Assembly: GCA_002917075.1 (NCBI GenBank)
Contig: NTMA01000163.1
Coordinates: 1-33,286 of the forward strand
Direction of reading: 5' to 3'
DNA length: 33,286 nucleotides
DNA from: Hawksworthiomyces lignivorus
Taxonomy: Eukaryota; Ascomycota; Sordariomycetes; Ophiostomatales; Ophiostomataceae
Shown here piece after piece: positions 1-11,276 of this stretch. The notes below the pieces were generated by a model that saw nothing but the letters and a program-made list of their open reading frames with translations, searched no databases and was not told the origin of the DNA. Position 1 is the stretch's first letter. Every line of letters starts with the position of its first letter. The translations under genes were made by a program, and so were the position numbers.

Positions 1-54
<54 letters not shown>
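1..54. repeat. poly-T homopolymer at window edge
   Basis: There are 54 consecutive T bases at the left end. It may be a real A/T tract or an assembly edge. The stretch from 55 to 278 holds only the palA upstream region, and I see no clear element in it. Confidence 0.95.
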
Positions 55-55
<1 letters not shown>

Positions 56-278
56 GTTTAGAATAGCAGAGAGGAGGGGTTGTTAAGAAGGTACGAAAAA
101 ACTAGGCTGTAATGAGAGCATATTAGAGGTATCTTAGCAACAGCTGAAAAAAAGTTAGGTAGCTTCAACTGAATGCTGCTACTATGAGGTCATTAGGCCG
201 TCAACTTTAGTGGGCTTGCATTTTGACGACACAGCATCCGCGAGCTCCCTTCCGCGTGCTGATGCGAAATCAAGGACT

Positions 279-663
279 ATGGCATCGTGAGTGTTCCTCT
301 TAACCACATCTGATTTTGCTCTGTACACGGGTGTTTTTCCTTTTTCTAGCTATCAACCAAGCAGCCTTGCTCTGACAGCCCCGCCAGCCAGCAGTCGAAC
401 CAGCTCTCTATCCCCTTCCGCAAGTCCGCCCAGCTCTCGCTCTCCAGCGCCATTCGCCAGTATGTCACCGAGAAGTACGGCCAGCATCCCGACACGTTCC
501 GCGAGGACATGGAGGTCATCGACACGCTGCGGCGCGACGCCGTGAACGTGCGGGAGGCCCACCCCAGCGGCATCAAGAAGCTGCAGGCTTACGCGGCGCA
601 GCTGGCGTGGATCGGGGGCAAGTTTCCGGTCGAGGTGGGTTAGATCCCGTGCATCCCGGTGGT

Positions 664-699
<36 letters not shown>

Positions 700-3430
700 C
701 TCTCAGACGCCAGAAACACGAGGCAGCAGATTGAGGAGGCACCAGGCAGGCCAGCTGACGCGCGCGGGCGCACGCGTACTAATCTTTGTCTCTCTCTCTC
801 TCTCTCTAGATCGGTGCCGAGTTCACGTGGTACCCCGCGCTCGGCTACAACGTCGAGCGGCCCATTGTGCAGAACAACCTCAAGTACGAGCTGGTCAACG
901 TGCTCTACAACCTGGCCGCGCTGTACTGCCAGCTGGCGGTGGGCACGGGCCACGCCGACGTCGAGGGGCTCAAGGCGGCGGCCAGCTACTTTATGCAGGC
1001 GGCGGGCGTGCTACAGCACATCCGCACCACGTTCCTGCCGGACCCGGACGTGAGCGGGGCCCTGCCCGAGGACCTGGACGCGGCGACGCTCGAGTGCCTG
1101 GAGCAGCTGATGCTGGCGCAGGCGCAGGAGTGCTTCTGGCTGCGCGCCGTGTCGGAGCGCTACAAGGACGCCACGATTGCCAAGCTGGCGGCGCGCCTGT
1201 CCGACCTGTACAACCTGGCCGGCGAGGCCGCCATGAAGAGCGACGCCGTCAGCCGCGCCTGGATCCACCACGTCAGCGCCAAGCACCACCACTTTGCCGC
1301 CGCCGCCCAGTACCGCGCCTCGCTCGACTGCCTCGAGAAGCGCCGCTACGGCGAGGAGATCGCCCGCCTGCAGGACGCCCTGCTCTGCGTCAGCGAGGGG
1401 CTCAAGGAGAGCCGCGGCGGCTACCTGAGCAAGACGGTCGCCGAGGACCTGGCCGCGCTGAAGCGCCGCATCGAGGAGGACCTGAAGCGCGCCGAGCGCG
1501 ACAACGACGTCATCTATCTGAGTAGGTCCCTGCTCCTGTTCTCCTCTGCGAATATGACTTTGACAGGTTTCTCCTCCGCTGACCACCTGCCGCAGATGTG
1601 GTGCCGCCCAAGTCGGAGCTGAAGATCCTCGACCGCGCCAACATGGCCACGGCGCGCGTGCCGCCGCAGGTCGAGAAGCCGCTCGACTTTCTGGGCGACC
1701 ACGCCGAGTTCGGCCCGGCCCTCTTCGCCAAGCTGGTGCCTTTTGCCGTGCACCTGGCCCTGTCCGTCTACGAGGAGCGGCGCGACCGCCTGGTCAACCA
1801 GAACATTGTGCACGATCTCGAGGTGCTGACCGAGCAGCTGCACGCCGCGCTGCTGGACCTCAACCTGCCGGGCGCGCTGCAGGCCGCCGAGCGCCCGCTG
1901 GGCCTGCCGGGCGGCCTGGTGCAGCACGCCGAGGAGCTGCGCCACGCCGACGCCGTCGGCCGCGTCAAGCGCAGCTTTGCCGATATCGACAAGCTGCGGG
2001 CCGCCGACCGCGCCACGTTCGACGAGGGCCGCGCCCTGCTGGCGGCCGAGGCCGACGAGGACGCGGCGCTGCGGCGCAAGCACGGCGCCGCGCGCTGGGC
2101 GCGGCCCGAGAGCCGCGCCGTCGAGGGTCTCACAGCGGCTGCTGCTGCTGCTGCTGCTGTAGATCCGCAGGGCCAGAAGCTGTGGGCCAACGCCGACGAG
2201 ATCGACGGCTACTTCGCGTCGAGCGGCGCCAGCGACGCCGTCGTGCGCGACATGTTTTCCGGCGTCGCCGACCTGCTGGCCCTGCTGGCCGGCCCCGAGC
2301 GCGCCCTGCTCGACTACGTGCCCAGCAGCCGCAAGGTCGAGCTGCCCGAGCCCGTGCGGCCCGCCCTCGGCCGCCTGCGCGCCGCCTACAACGACGTGCT
2401 GCGCCTCGAGAGCCGCCGCCGCAAGCGCGTCGACGCCCTGCGCGACAAGGCCCGCGCCGACGACGTCAAGGCCGACATCCTCCAGGAGACGGCCCGCCGC
2501 GAGCGCGCCTACCCGGGCGTCACCATCGTCGCCGCCCACTTCGACTCGTTTTTCGCCGAACGCCTGCGCGCCCTCTACGACGACGACCAGGCCCTCGCCG
2601 CCCGCGAGCGCGCCGACCAGGAAAAGGCCCTCGACGACCTCGCCCGCGCCAGCCGCGACTTCGCCGCCCAGAAAAAGGCCGCCGGCGCCGACCGCGGCGG
2701 CCGCGACCGCGAGGCCGCCCTGCAGCGCCTCGACGGCGCCCACTACAAGTACAAGGAGATCGTCCGCAACGTCGAGGTCGGCCGCAAGTTCTACAACGAC
2801 CTCAGCAAGATCGTCGGCTCCTTCCGCGACCAGTGCCGCGCCTGGGTCCAGCAGCGCCGCCAGGAGGCCCAGGCCCTGGAAGAGTACGTCCTCCGTATTT
2901 GGGGGGGGGGGGGGGGGGGGGGGGGTGGGGGGGGGGGTTGCTCCCCCATTTCTTGTCACCGTAGTATCTGCTAACATTCCCTCTCCAGAGAGCTCTCCAT
3001 GCCGGTCTTGTCTTCCCTCTCCTTGGGCCAGAGACAGCCCGATGCCTCGTCGATGCCAGCACCACCGTCGCAAGAGCAACAAAATCTATACTATCCGCAG
3101 AGCTACCAACAGTCGCCACCGCCGCAGCAGCCGCAACCCCAGCTGCCGCAGCAGCTATCTATCCAGTCGTGGGCTGCTCCAAGCGCGTTGCCGCAGCAGC
3201 CCGCGCCCATCCCCGCTCCCTCCCATCTACCGCAGAACAACCAACAGACAACTCTGCCTCCGTCTCTACAGCAGCAGTTCCAACAGCACCGGATGTGGAC
3301 GCCGGAGATGGGCATACGGTTTGATACTCCGCCGGCCCCTGGGCCTCCTACAGGGGCAGGCCAACAGCCGTCTAGTGGAAACAAGCAGCCTGGGACATGG
3401 GATCCGTCGTCAGGAATTCGGTTTGGATAG
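279..3430 (+). CDS. palA: palA/RIM20-like BRO1-domain adaptor of ambient-pH signalling
   Basis: Exons are 279-286, 379-634, 810-1521, 1596-2883 and 2989-3430, giving 901 aa. The family is a cytosolic adaptor that binds ESCRT-III and the YPxL/I motifs of PacC/Rim101, linking alkaline pH sensing to PacC proteolysis. The N-terminus (SIPFRKS, then the KYGQHPDTF and GGKFPVE regions) and the NLAALYCQLA region mark a BRO1 domain over about residues 10-390. A charged, helical V-like domain runs to about 750. The Pro/Gln-rich tail contains WTPEMGIRFD and ends in WDPSSGIRFG, a repeat typical of PalA rather than Bro1. Residues 506-513 are eight alanines. Exon 1 encodes only Met-Ala plus part of Ser; the acceptor at 378 is the best fit in phase, with 388 as an alternative that shortens the protein by three residues. 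The gene is not obviously part of the catabolic cluster and probably marks its left flank. Confidence 0.9.
664..698 (+). repeat. (AGC)n microsatellite in palA intron 2
   Basis: This is a perfect AGC run of nearly 12 units inside the 175-nt intron 635-809. It lies on the sense strand and is complementary to the GCT run at 2138-2159 in the same gene. Confidence 0.95.
789..807 (+). repeat. (TC)n tract forming the 3' splice polypyrimidine run
   Basis: Alternating TC runs directly into the acceptor AG of palA intron 2 (808-809). It probably serves as the polypyrimidine tract. Confidence 0.9.
2138..2159 (+). repeat. (GCT)7 run coding for polyalanine in palA
   Basis: Seven GCT codons after a GCG give an eight-alanine stretch (residues 506-513) in the V-like domain of PalA. 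Length variation here would stay in frame. Confidence 0.95.
2901..2937 (+). repeat. poly-G run in palA intron 4
   Basis: Twenty-five G, one T and eleven G lie within intron 4 (2884-2988, donor GTACGT, branch GCTAAC at 2970-2975). The run is on the sense strand, so the pre-mRNA could form a G-quadruplex. Exact lengths may be unreliable in the underlying reads. Confidence 0.95.
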
Positions 3431-4126
3431 GAGGTTAGCGCGTTTTTCTTTTTGTTCATGAAAGAGCTCTGCTTTTGTACATAATTTTTCCCCCTCGTAT
3501 CGGAGACGTAGCAACCCCCTTGATATCCTCAATAACAATAAGAATATACGCCGCAAAGCGACTGCAGAGTAATCAACACGTTTCACTGTCGCATCTCAAA
3601 TGCCCACACCAACAGGACGTGTCCCATGAACACCTCGCGGGACAATGAACCGCGATCGGCCAAAGCTACCTCGTCCATCCCATTCTTTGTGGCCAGAAAC
3701 CTTGGTTTTTACTTCTGCACTCCAAACTTACGCGAGTGCCTAATTGCTACGTGCCCTGATCATCTTCTGAGCGATCGGCAGGGGGGAGTAAGATGTTCTC
3801 CTCTGTTCCTTTGCTTTCGTCCAGCATCTCTCTCCCTTTCTTGACCGCCGCAGATATTACCGCCTAATTTGCATCGGTGCTCGGGAGTAGTATACTTTGC
3901 CCCCTCTAAACAATGCGAAAGCTAGCAGTGACGCCTCTGATTTATTGACCACTCTCCAACAGCCAAAAGAAGCCACAATGAAAAGGAAAATGGTATTTCT
4001 ATCGCAGCAAGGCACATGCATGCTCAACATTTTTTTTCGTCTTATCTCGTCTTCCCAGAGACTTGCTTCTATCCTGTGCGACTGGCTGCCTTTCTCTCGT
4101 TCGGCGACGTAACCGAATACCTCGCA

Positions 4127-4160
4127 GCAAGACACGGCAAGACACAGCAAGACACAGCAG
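4127..4160. repeat. short tandem decamer repeat
   Basis: Three near-identical 10-bp units of the form GCAAGACACR follow one another, with a partial fourth. Confidence 0.85.
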
Positions 4161-5379
4161 AATCCAGCTCTTGTTGGTTTTCCGGAAATGGTAATAATTT
4201 TCTCTGACTTACACGAAGGAGTAAGAAGGCAGAACGGTGTGGCTCTTCATTTAATTGGAGGTGCGGCCCCCCTGTCAGCTTATTCCTTGTTGCCCAGCCT
4301 CCCTCCTCGCCTCTTACCGCATCGCCCGCCGGACATCCCCAACGGCAATATCCAGGAAAAGATTGTCTATCGTCCACGTTTCCACCGTCCTGCGCGTTTC
4401 GGCTTTAGATAATAAAAAAGGAACAGAAAAAGAAAAATCATCATAAGAATAAATAAAAAATTAAAAAAAAAAACACGGAAATCTGAGCTGACAAACCAAA
4501 AAGGAATACGAAGGGTAGTACGGAGTAAGAATGAGTGGTATTGGTGACTTTGACAGGCTGCTGTGCACTGTTGCACATGACAGGAGCCTGGGGGGATAAA
4601 AAATTAGAAGATATGGGACGCTTTAGACTTATTCTGTTGCACAGCATAAATTTCACAAGATGTTGTTTGTATGACTTTGTGAAAAGTACAGTGCCTCTTC
4701 TCTAAACTTCATAGCAGAAGCTCATGTTTGTTATTCTTTTCTAGCGTCTTTTTGCTTCCTTCACCGGTCTCAGGTTTAGATCTCACAACAATGCAAAATC
4801 GTCACTGATCGAAATTGTCTTACAAGCTGAATTGTCACTGGTAGACACGAGAAGATAACCCAGACTCTAGCCGAAAGGGGCAAAGGGGTTTCGGTATGCC
4901 GCTGGGGGATCCTCTGCTGCGGCTTACGCCCCGTACTCCAAGACAAGAAAGATATGTGCGCCGCCCCAAACTTTAGCGCCGCAGTGCAAGAGCCGAATCA
5001 ACAAGAAACCCATGCATTCTTTTTTGTGGTAATACAGTCTTGTCTACGGAGTAGTAAACGGTTGCTCATCTTTTCCTTACATTCCGGGTCGACGCGTGAA
5101 TCGCCAAAAACAAATAAGCGTGAGAATGCCATTTTGTGTCGAACGGAGCCTGCCTTCACTTCTGAAAATAGCCTGAATTGTTGTGAGCGCTGACGGCCAC
5201 CAGTAATCAATCAACGATACAGTAGCCATGAACTGTCAGCCAATGCCATAAAGGCAATTGTGTCATAAATCACCGAAGGAGGCTTCTTCTTCATTTTCTC
5301 TCGTATTATTGTTTTATATGTGACGTGTGGATGGGAAGAGCTGTTTCCCATCTAGAATAGGATTCACTCCAAAACTAAT

Positions 5380-5396
5380 TAAAAAAAAAAAGAAAA

Positions 5397-5433
<37 letters not shown>
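5380..5433. repeat. A-rich tract followed by (GA)n
   Basis: A run of A interrupted by one G is followed by about fourteen GA units. It is a simple low-complexity tract. Confidence 0.95.
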
Positions 5434-5435
<2 letters not shown>

Positions 5436-6315
5436 AGCAGAACTGGCTGGTTGGTGAGGTTTAGGCTTTTGAACACGCTGTGCTTACCAGAGAATCCTGT
5501 GCGTCAAAAAAGGAAATCTATTCTCTGGGCACCGATGTACGTCCTATTTCTGCATCTGATTGGCAGGCTCGCTTGCCTGCTGCATCCACTTCCAACTCAA
5601 AAGTCACTTCCCAAATATCAAGATGCCTATTAGACGACAACGTAGAAGCCCCAGTTACGCTCTCAATGCTGAAAGGCATCGTTAATTAAGCCCCATCAGA
5701 TGATTTTGCGTCCACTTTTTCTAGTATTTATTTTGGGAAAACAGTAATCGTTTGGACAAAGGGGAAATTCATGGACTCCGGCGGTCATGTTGGATCTGGC
5801 CGTCTGGAAGTGAGTTTCCTCTGTGATGAATCTCACCATCCTGGCAGTTCTCTACCCCATCGTTCTCACTCAATCAGCCGTGCATTGTACGATTATTCTT
5901 TCCCACCCTTGATTTGTGGTCTAATCGTTCAGTTTGTCCGTAGGGGAGAGCCGAAGGAAAAGAACTAAGAGACATATGAAGCAGCTGTTTGATATATTGC
6001 CGTATATGTGGGGACTGATATAGCCTCAGCACAGCTCTCCCTCCCCCCTACCACCTCGATTTCCATGGCCTCATATTGTTTGCTCTTACATACCTCTTCC
6101 TTCGGACATGAGAACTTTATATAAAAATATCGGAACCACTTTCCCACCCAGTTGGGTTTGAACACAGAGGATGGTCTGCCCCTTGGCACTTTAAATCTCG
6201 TTTGGGTCCTCCCCAACTTTCTCTCCAGTTCCTGTTCCCATTTATCTGGGTGACTGCCTTTTTCTTTTTTGCATTTTCTCTTGGTATTTTTTTTTTCTTT
6301 TTTTTTCTTTTTTGT

Positions 6316-6366
6316 CCTCGGCCAATATATTCAGACAGGTCCCAGCTGCTTGTATAAGTCCCTCGG
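6316..6366 (+). promoter_or_regulatory. two CCTCGG hexamers upstream of the P450
   Basis: CCTCGG occurs at 6316-6321 and 6361-6366, that is 121 and 76 bp before the ATG. CCTCGG is the core bound by FarA/FarB-type Zn2Cys6 regulators that induce fungal peroxisomal fatty-acid use. A role here is inference from the motif and from the peroxisomal signals of neighbouring products. Confidence 0.45.
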
Positions 6367-6441
6367 GCTCCCAGTAAATAGAGGAGAAACGCTTCAATCA
6401 TCTGTCATCTCGAGATCCACCACGCAGACAAACCTTTCACA

Positions 6442-8273
6442 ATGGAGACGATCACCTTGTTCCTGCTGTACCTGGCGGTGCCCAGTCTTATCTACTCCGT
6501 CATCCAGCAAATCCTCACATGGGGCAAGAAGAATGGCACTTCCAAGCCCAAGTTCCCGGGCCCCAAGCAGTATCCTATCGTTGGCCGTATTCATGATCTA
6601 CCCCGGTTCTCCATGTGGCTCAAGTTCAAAGAATGGGCCGACGAGCATGGCCCTATCTATCAGACACGCGCCGTGGACCAGACATTTATCATCGTATCAG
6701 ACGAAAAGATAGCTGAGGAGCTCCTGGTCAAGCGTGGCCACATCTACTCCGGTCGTCCTCAGATCCGCTCGCTCTTCCGCCACAAGGAGGGGCCGGCTTA
6801 CTCTGCACTGATGGACCGTCATGGTTTGTTTCAGCCTTTTTCATAATTTTCAGTTTACCGTCCTTTTTATTTCTTTAATTTTTTTTTTAGGTGACTAACG
6901 CTGGATCAGACATCTGGCAGCGCCAGCGCAAGTGGGTGCACGCCGCCATGGCTGAGGCCCACAAGCACCACTTCTACGGCCACATCGAGTCTGAGGCGCA
7001 CCGCTTCCTGGCCATGCTCGTCCTCGACCCGGCGCGTTTCCTCGACTACACCCGCGAGCACTGCGGTCGGGTCATGTCGCGGATGGCGTGGGACGACGCC
7101 ACGCAGGGCAAGGCCAACGGCGACAGCGCGGACTGCACGCTGCACTGCATGTCGGTGTCGGGCCCCATCACCAACACGATGACGCCGCTGTGGCACCTGC
7201 CCTTCTTCATGAACCCCTGGCAGCAGTTTGAGGTCAAGCGCGAGGCCGAGCAGCGCGCCTGGTGGCTCAACAACTTCCGCCTGGCCAAGGCCCGCTACCT
7301 CAAGGGCGAGCTGCCCAGCGACACCTGGGGCTACCGCTACTTTGAGCAGATCCAGCGCGAGGGCAACGCCACACTCGAGCAGGAGCTCGACCAGGAGGTG
7401 TTCGCCAGCTGCATGATCGGCTTCCTGAACCTCGTTGGCGTCGTCACGATTTCTGGCCCGCTCAAGTTCTTCCAGATGGCAATGGCCCTGCACCCGGAGT
7501 GGCAGAAGAAGGCCCAGGAGGAGGTCGACCGCGTCTGCGGCGACCGTATGCCCACGATGGCTGACTTCCCCAACCTTCCCACAGTCCGGGCCTGCCTGAA
7601 AGAGACGCTGCGCTGGCGGTCTGGTGTGCCATTGGGTAAGCAATTGTCTCTTAGTCTTCGATTACTGCAATGACAGCAAACTAATTTATACGTTTTCAGG
7701 CGTTCCTCACCAAGCTGAACGAGATGATGTCTACCGCGGCGTTGAGATCAAGAAGAACACCATCATTCTAGCTTGCGAATGGTAAGTTTTTATTTTTGCA
7801 GAGCGGTAGCCAAAACGAGAGGGCATCCAGAAACAGCTTCTAACCGTTTTCCACCTAGGTCCCTCAACCGCGTCCCGTCCAAGTACCCCGACCCCGAGAA
7901 CTTCCACCCCGAGCGCTATCTGGAGTCTGGCTGGCCCACGTACATGGAGCCCCTCACCAAGTACCCCAACTTCCGCGACGGCGCTTCCATGCACACGTTC
8001 GGCTGGGGCCGGCGCACTTGCCTGGGCAAGGACATTGTCGACGACGAGATGTTTGTCAGCGGCGCCGCCATCTGCTGGGGCCTGGACCTGGCGGAGAAAC
8101 AGTGTCCGCTGACTGGCAAGCCCGTGCCGATCGACACGCAGGCGACCAACTCGCACGTCATCCTGGAGCCGAACCCGTTCCAGATCAGCATTAAGCCGCG
8201 TTCACAGAAGCGGGCCCAGCAGATCCTGGACAGCTACGCAGAGGTGCGCGACCAGCTGCGCGTGCAGATGTAG
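6442..8273 (+). CDS. cytochrome P450 monooxygenase, E-class fungal microsomal type
   Basis: Exons are 6442-6823, 6910-7635, 7700-7781 and 7859-8273, giving 534 aa. A hydrophobic N-terminal anchor (about residues 4-22) and a proline-rich hinge (PKFPGPKQYP) indicate the ER membrane. E359-T-L-R362 is the K-helix ExxR, FHPERYL the PERF region, and FGWGRRTCLG with Cys451 the haem ligand loop. The I-helix reads LVGVVTIS: Thr307 is kept but the usual acidic residue before it is valine. In intron 1 the CTAAC at 6894-6898 is best read as the branch site, with the acceptor AG at 6908-6909; this joins the reading into RHDIWQRQRKW. The role in the cluster is inferred as the oxygenation that opens the pathway. 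The substrate and CYP family are not assigned. Confidence 0.93.
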
Positions 8274-8560
8274 CGAATTTCCGAGGAGGTGTGGAGAGAA
8301 GAGAACGCTCGGCATATACATGTTGCGGTAGAAAAATGAAGATCACCCAGCATATTTTCTTTCTTTGGTCATCAGAATGGGTCAAGCTTTGGGATAATGG
8401 GTGTTCGGTATTCTGAAAGACTTTTTTGTCTTTATATTTCTATGTCTCTCACGACTTGTTACAATCTTTTCTTGCCTTTTGTATTCCCCTCCTTTGCTAA
8501 ATCTCTTTTATATGGAATTTTTTTTCTTATTTTATTCCTTTGTGCATACTGCTTGTATGT

Positions 8561-8586
8561 ATTTTGAGAGTCCATTTTGAGAGTCC
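8561..8586. repeat. 13-bp perfect tandem duplication
   Basis: ATTTTGAGAGTCC occurs twice head to tail in the P450 3' region. Confidence 0.9.
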
Positions 8587-9113
8587 ATAGCAAAATGAGA
8601 ATATGCTATCCAGCTGTCATCCCTTGTCTATACCGCTGCATATCCATATTGCATATCTCCAAGAAATCAAATTGATAAATTCTCAAAACATTAAATAACA
8701 AATAATTTGAATTTACCAACACTTTTCTTTACTCCCCAGACCTGCGCTCGGTTTAGGCCTTTTTTCTAATATCACGACACGATCTATATTATTCATATGA
8801 TATACGGCATCTAACTTACGTCTGAAAAGTCAACAGAAACAGCGTTGCTAGCAGATCATCGTGTCCGCCTACTACGATGTGCTCTTTATATGTAGGGCAG
8901 CGCTTAGCTTAGTCAAATTTCAGACAATATTGGGTATGTAGCCGCAAATTTCTAGAGCAGAAAAAGTACAACCAATCATCTTACAACGGATTTCTTTAGC
9001 CAACGGGCTCCTCTTTTCTCCAATTTATACAAAAATGGCGAAAGAGCCAAAAGCAGGCGAAGAGACATATTGGAGAAACAGCACAGTACGAAGTAAGCAT
9101 TAAGCGTCTAAAC

Positions 9114-9120
9114 TGACTCA
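9114..9120. promoter_or_regulatory. TGACTCA, AP-1-type bZIP site
   Basis: A perfect 7-bp TGACTCA lies 338 bp before the ligase-1 ATG. It matches the classic Gcn4/AP-1 element. Its function is untested. Confidence 0.35.
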
Positions 9121-9255
9121 GTCCCTAGCGCTGCGACTCTCAGGTGCAAGCAGAGATGATGGGGTATTGAGAGAAGGCTGGCCAACCAGCGTCACCTGTG
9201 CACTGAGCTGCATGGTATTGGGATCCCCGCTCTGTGAAGCGAGCTGTTGCAGGGA

Positions 9256-9287
9256 GAGACGTCAGTGTGCTGGCGGGAGACGTCAGT
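9256..9287 (+). promoter_or_regulatory. paired GAGACGTCAGT direct repeats
   Basis: GAGACGTCAGT occurs at 9256-9266 and 9277-9287, exactly 21 bp apart, about 170-200 bp before the ligase-1 ATG. Each copy contains ACGTCA, the CRE/ATF half site recognised by many bZIP proteins. The two-helical-turn spacing places both sites on the same face of the DNA. Confidence 0.5.
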
Positions 9288-9457
9288 CAGTAGACAGAAG
9301 CTAGAAAGTTGCAAAGGCTGTAAATAGAATAGAATGTAGGATTGCAAATAAAACAAAATCTGAAATGAAAGAAAAGAGCTTTCAATTCAAAGTGCAATCG
9401 AAGAGGCGTGAGACGTGAGACGTGGTTTAGAGACATCAGCTCCCCCATCCGCCCAGC

Positions 9458-11276
9458 ATGATCTACGAGTCACCGTTCCCGGACATCAATGTTCCGCAAA
9501 ATGTCTCCATCTCCCAGTTCCTCGTCAAGGTGAATCCAGACGATACGCCACCAAACAAAAAGATCATCTGCGACTTTGAGAACCCGGATCACAGTCTGAC
9601 GTATGGCGAGCTCCGGACGCGCGCTGCCCAAGGTGCGGCCACGCTACGAAAAGGCCATGGCATGGGCGAAGGCGATGTAGTGTGTCTCTTTGGCCAGAAC
9701 TCGGTGAACTGGATGCTCCTGTGCCACTGCATCCTCTGGGGAGGTGGCTGCTTTAGGTATATTGGCACTGCTTTGTCGTGTAGAAGCTTGTCGCTGAATT
9801 GTTTCTCACGCGCAAACTTTCTGTTAGTGCCATCAATGCTTTGGCGACCCCTTACGAGCTGTCTCATTATTTCAGCATTGCTAAGCCCACAATTGTTGCG
9901 GTCGATGCGGCTCTTTTGCCCAAGGTCCAGAAGGCTCTGGCTGACTCGCCACCAGCTGTCGTGCCCAAGATCATCATCATCGAGGATGGCAAGCACAACC
10001 AGGTCTCAGATCTGCCAAAGGTTTGGGGGCCCCCATTCTACTGTTCAAGGGAATTATCCGCAGAGGAGTTTGCCAACTCTAAATATCTGTTTTGCTGTAA
10101 TAGTTCCCGCGGGACTTCATCAAGTTCCAGGCCCAATCCATCGCTCCCTACGACCTCAGCAACCGCGACAACCGCACAGTCATGGCCGGCCTGTGCTTCA
10201 GCTCCGGCACCTCAGGCAAGCCCAAAGGTGTTATGCTGTCGCACTACAGCCTGATCGCCACGCTGCTGACCGCCCGCACCGGCAACCCTTTTATCAACAA
10301 CACGCACGTCAACGAGGTCTTTTACCCGCCCTTTGGTCATATTTACGGCATGGTGTCGTGCGTGCTCTTCGCTGCCTGGGTCGGTCACTTTGCTGTTGCT
10401 ATGAAATCTTTTGACTTTCTGCCCTATCTGCGCCGCGCTGCCGCCATCCGCGCCACGGTCCTGCGCCTGGTGCCGGCTACCGCCACGCGCATGACCAAGG
10501 ATCCGGCCGTGCGCGCCCTCGACCTGACCAGCGTACGCACCGTCATGGTGTCGGGCGCCGCGCTGGCGCCGGAGACCGCGCGCGCCTTGAAGGAGATCTT
10601 ACACCCGGAGGCCGCGGTCATCAACGGCTACGGCATGACCGAGATTACTATCACGCAGCTGCGCGAGACCCAGAGCCACCGCGCCGGCAGCCCGGGCCGA
10701 CTCTCGTCGGGCAACACCATCCGCATCGTCGACGACGACTTCCGCGACGTGGCGCCCGGCCAGGACGGCCAGTGCCTGGTCAGAGGCCCCTCGCTGTTCA
10801 TGGGCTACAAGGACAACGTCGTCGAGACCGAAGGCTCCTTCCACGACGGCTGGTTCTGCACCGGCGACATTGTGCGCATGGACGACGACGGCTACCTGTG
10901 GATCACCGGCCGCAAGAAGGAGCTCATCAAGTTCCGCGGCAACCAGGTCCCCCCCGCCGAGCTCGAGGACATTCTGCTGTCCCACCCGCTCGTCATCGAT
11001 GCCGGCGTCTGCGGCGTCTTCGACAAAGCCCTCGACACCGAGGTGCCTCTGGGAGTTGTCACTTTGGCCGCATCGGTGGCGGCGGTCGAGCGGGACGCCG
11101 TGCTGCAGACCCTGCGGGCGTTCCTCGACGAGAAGGTGTCACCCTACAAGCGCTTGCGTGGCGGGCTCTATCATCTACACGCAATCCCCAAGGGCACCAC
11201 TGGTAAGCTCCAGCGACGCGACATTCCTGCCGCTGTGGCAGAGAGCCTTAAGACGCAGTCAAAGGCCAAGCTATGA
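9458..11276 (+). CDS. peroxisomal acyl-CoA ligase 1 (AMP-binding, 4CL-like)
   Basis: Exons are 9458-9756, 9828-10020 and 10104-11276, giving 554 aa. It is an ANL-superfamily enzyme: it adenylates a carboxylic acid with ATP and passes it to CoA. SSGTSGKPKG (197-206) is the phosphate-binding loop, YGMTE (340-344) the A5 motif, the TGD Asp is 419, GRKKELIKFRG is the hinge region, and Lys532 in GTTGKLQR is the expected adenylation lysine. The protein ends in AKL, a canonical PTS1, so it is likely a peroxisomal matrix enzyme. Intron 2 (10021-10103, donor GTTTGG) is needed to join DLPK to FPRDFIKF. Head-to-tail order behind the P450 suits activation of an acid formed by oxidation. The substrate cannot be read from the sequence. 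Confidence 0.94.

Larger units (their letters stand above)
3431..6441. other. 3-kb gene-free region between palA and the P450
   Basis: No coding region could be supported. Open frames here are under about 105 codons, lack recognisable motifs and do not join through good introns. The region holds the palA 3' end (an A/T-rich AATAACAATAAGAATA stretch at 3531-3546), simple repeats, and near 6275-6316 a T/C-rich leader typical of fungal promoters. No tRNA-like T-arm was seen. Confidence 0.6.
8274..9457. other. intergenic region, P450 3' end and ligase-1 promoter
   Basis: No gene was found. A T-rich 3' region follows the P450. A 13-bp tandem duplication and candidate bZIP sites, listed separately, lie toward the ligase. 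Just before the ATG, a GTGAGAC unit is repeated twice (about 9408-9421). Confidence 0.6.

Noticed and set aside
2884..2974. Glycine-rich continuation of palA exon 4 through the G run
   Set aside because: GTACGT donor, GCTAAC branch and CCAG acceptor define an intron, and splicing restores the EELSMP reading and the PalA tail.
1514..3082. 522-codon open frame antisense to palA
   Set aside because: It is a shadow of GC-rich palA exon 4 with low-complexity Gly/Ala/Val composition, and it runs through the poly-G intron. palA on the other strand has real domains.
6891..6909. GTGACTAACGCTGGATCAG read as the start of P450 exon 2
   Set aside because: Using the AG at 6889-6890 puts the exon out of phase. 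The CTAAC is a branch site, and the AG at 6908-6909 gives the continuous RHDIWQRQRKW.
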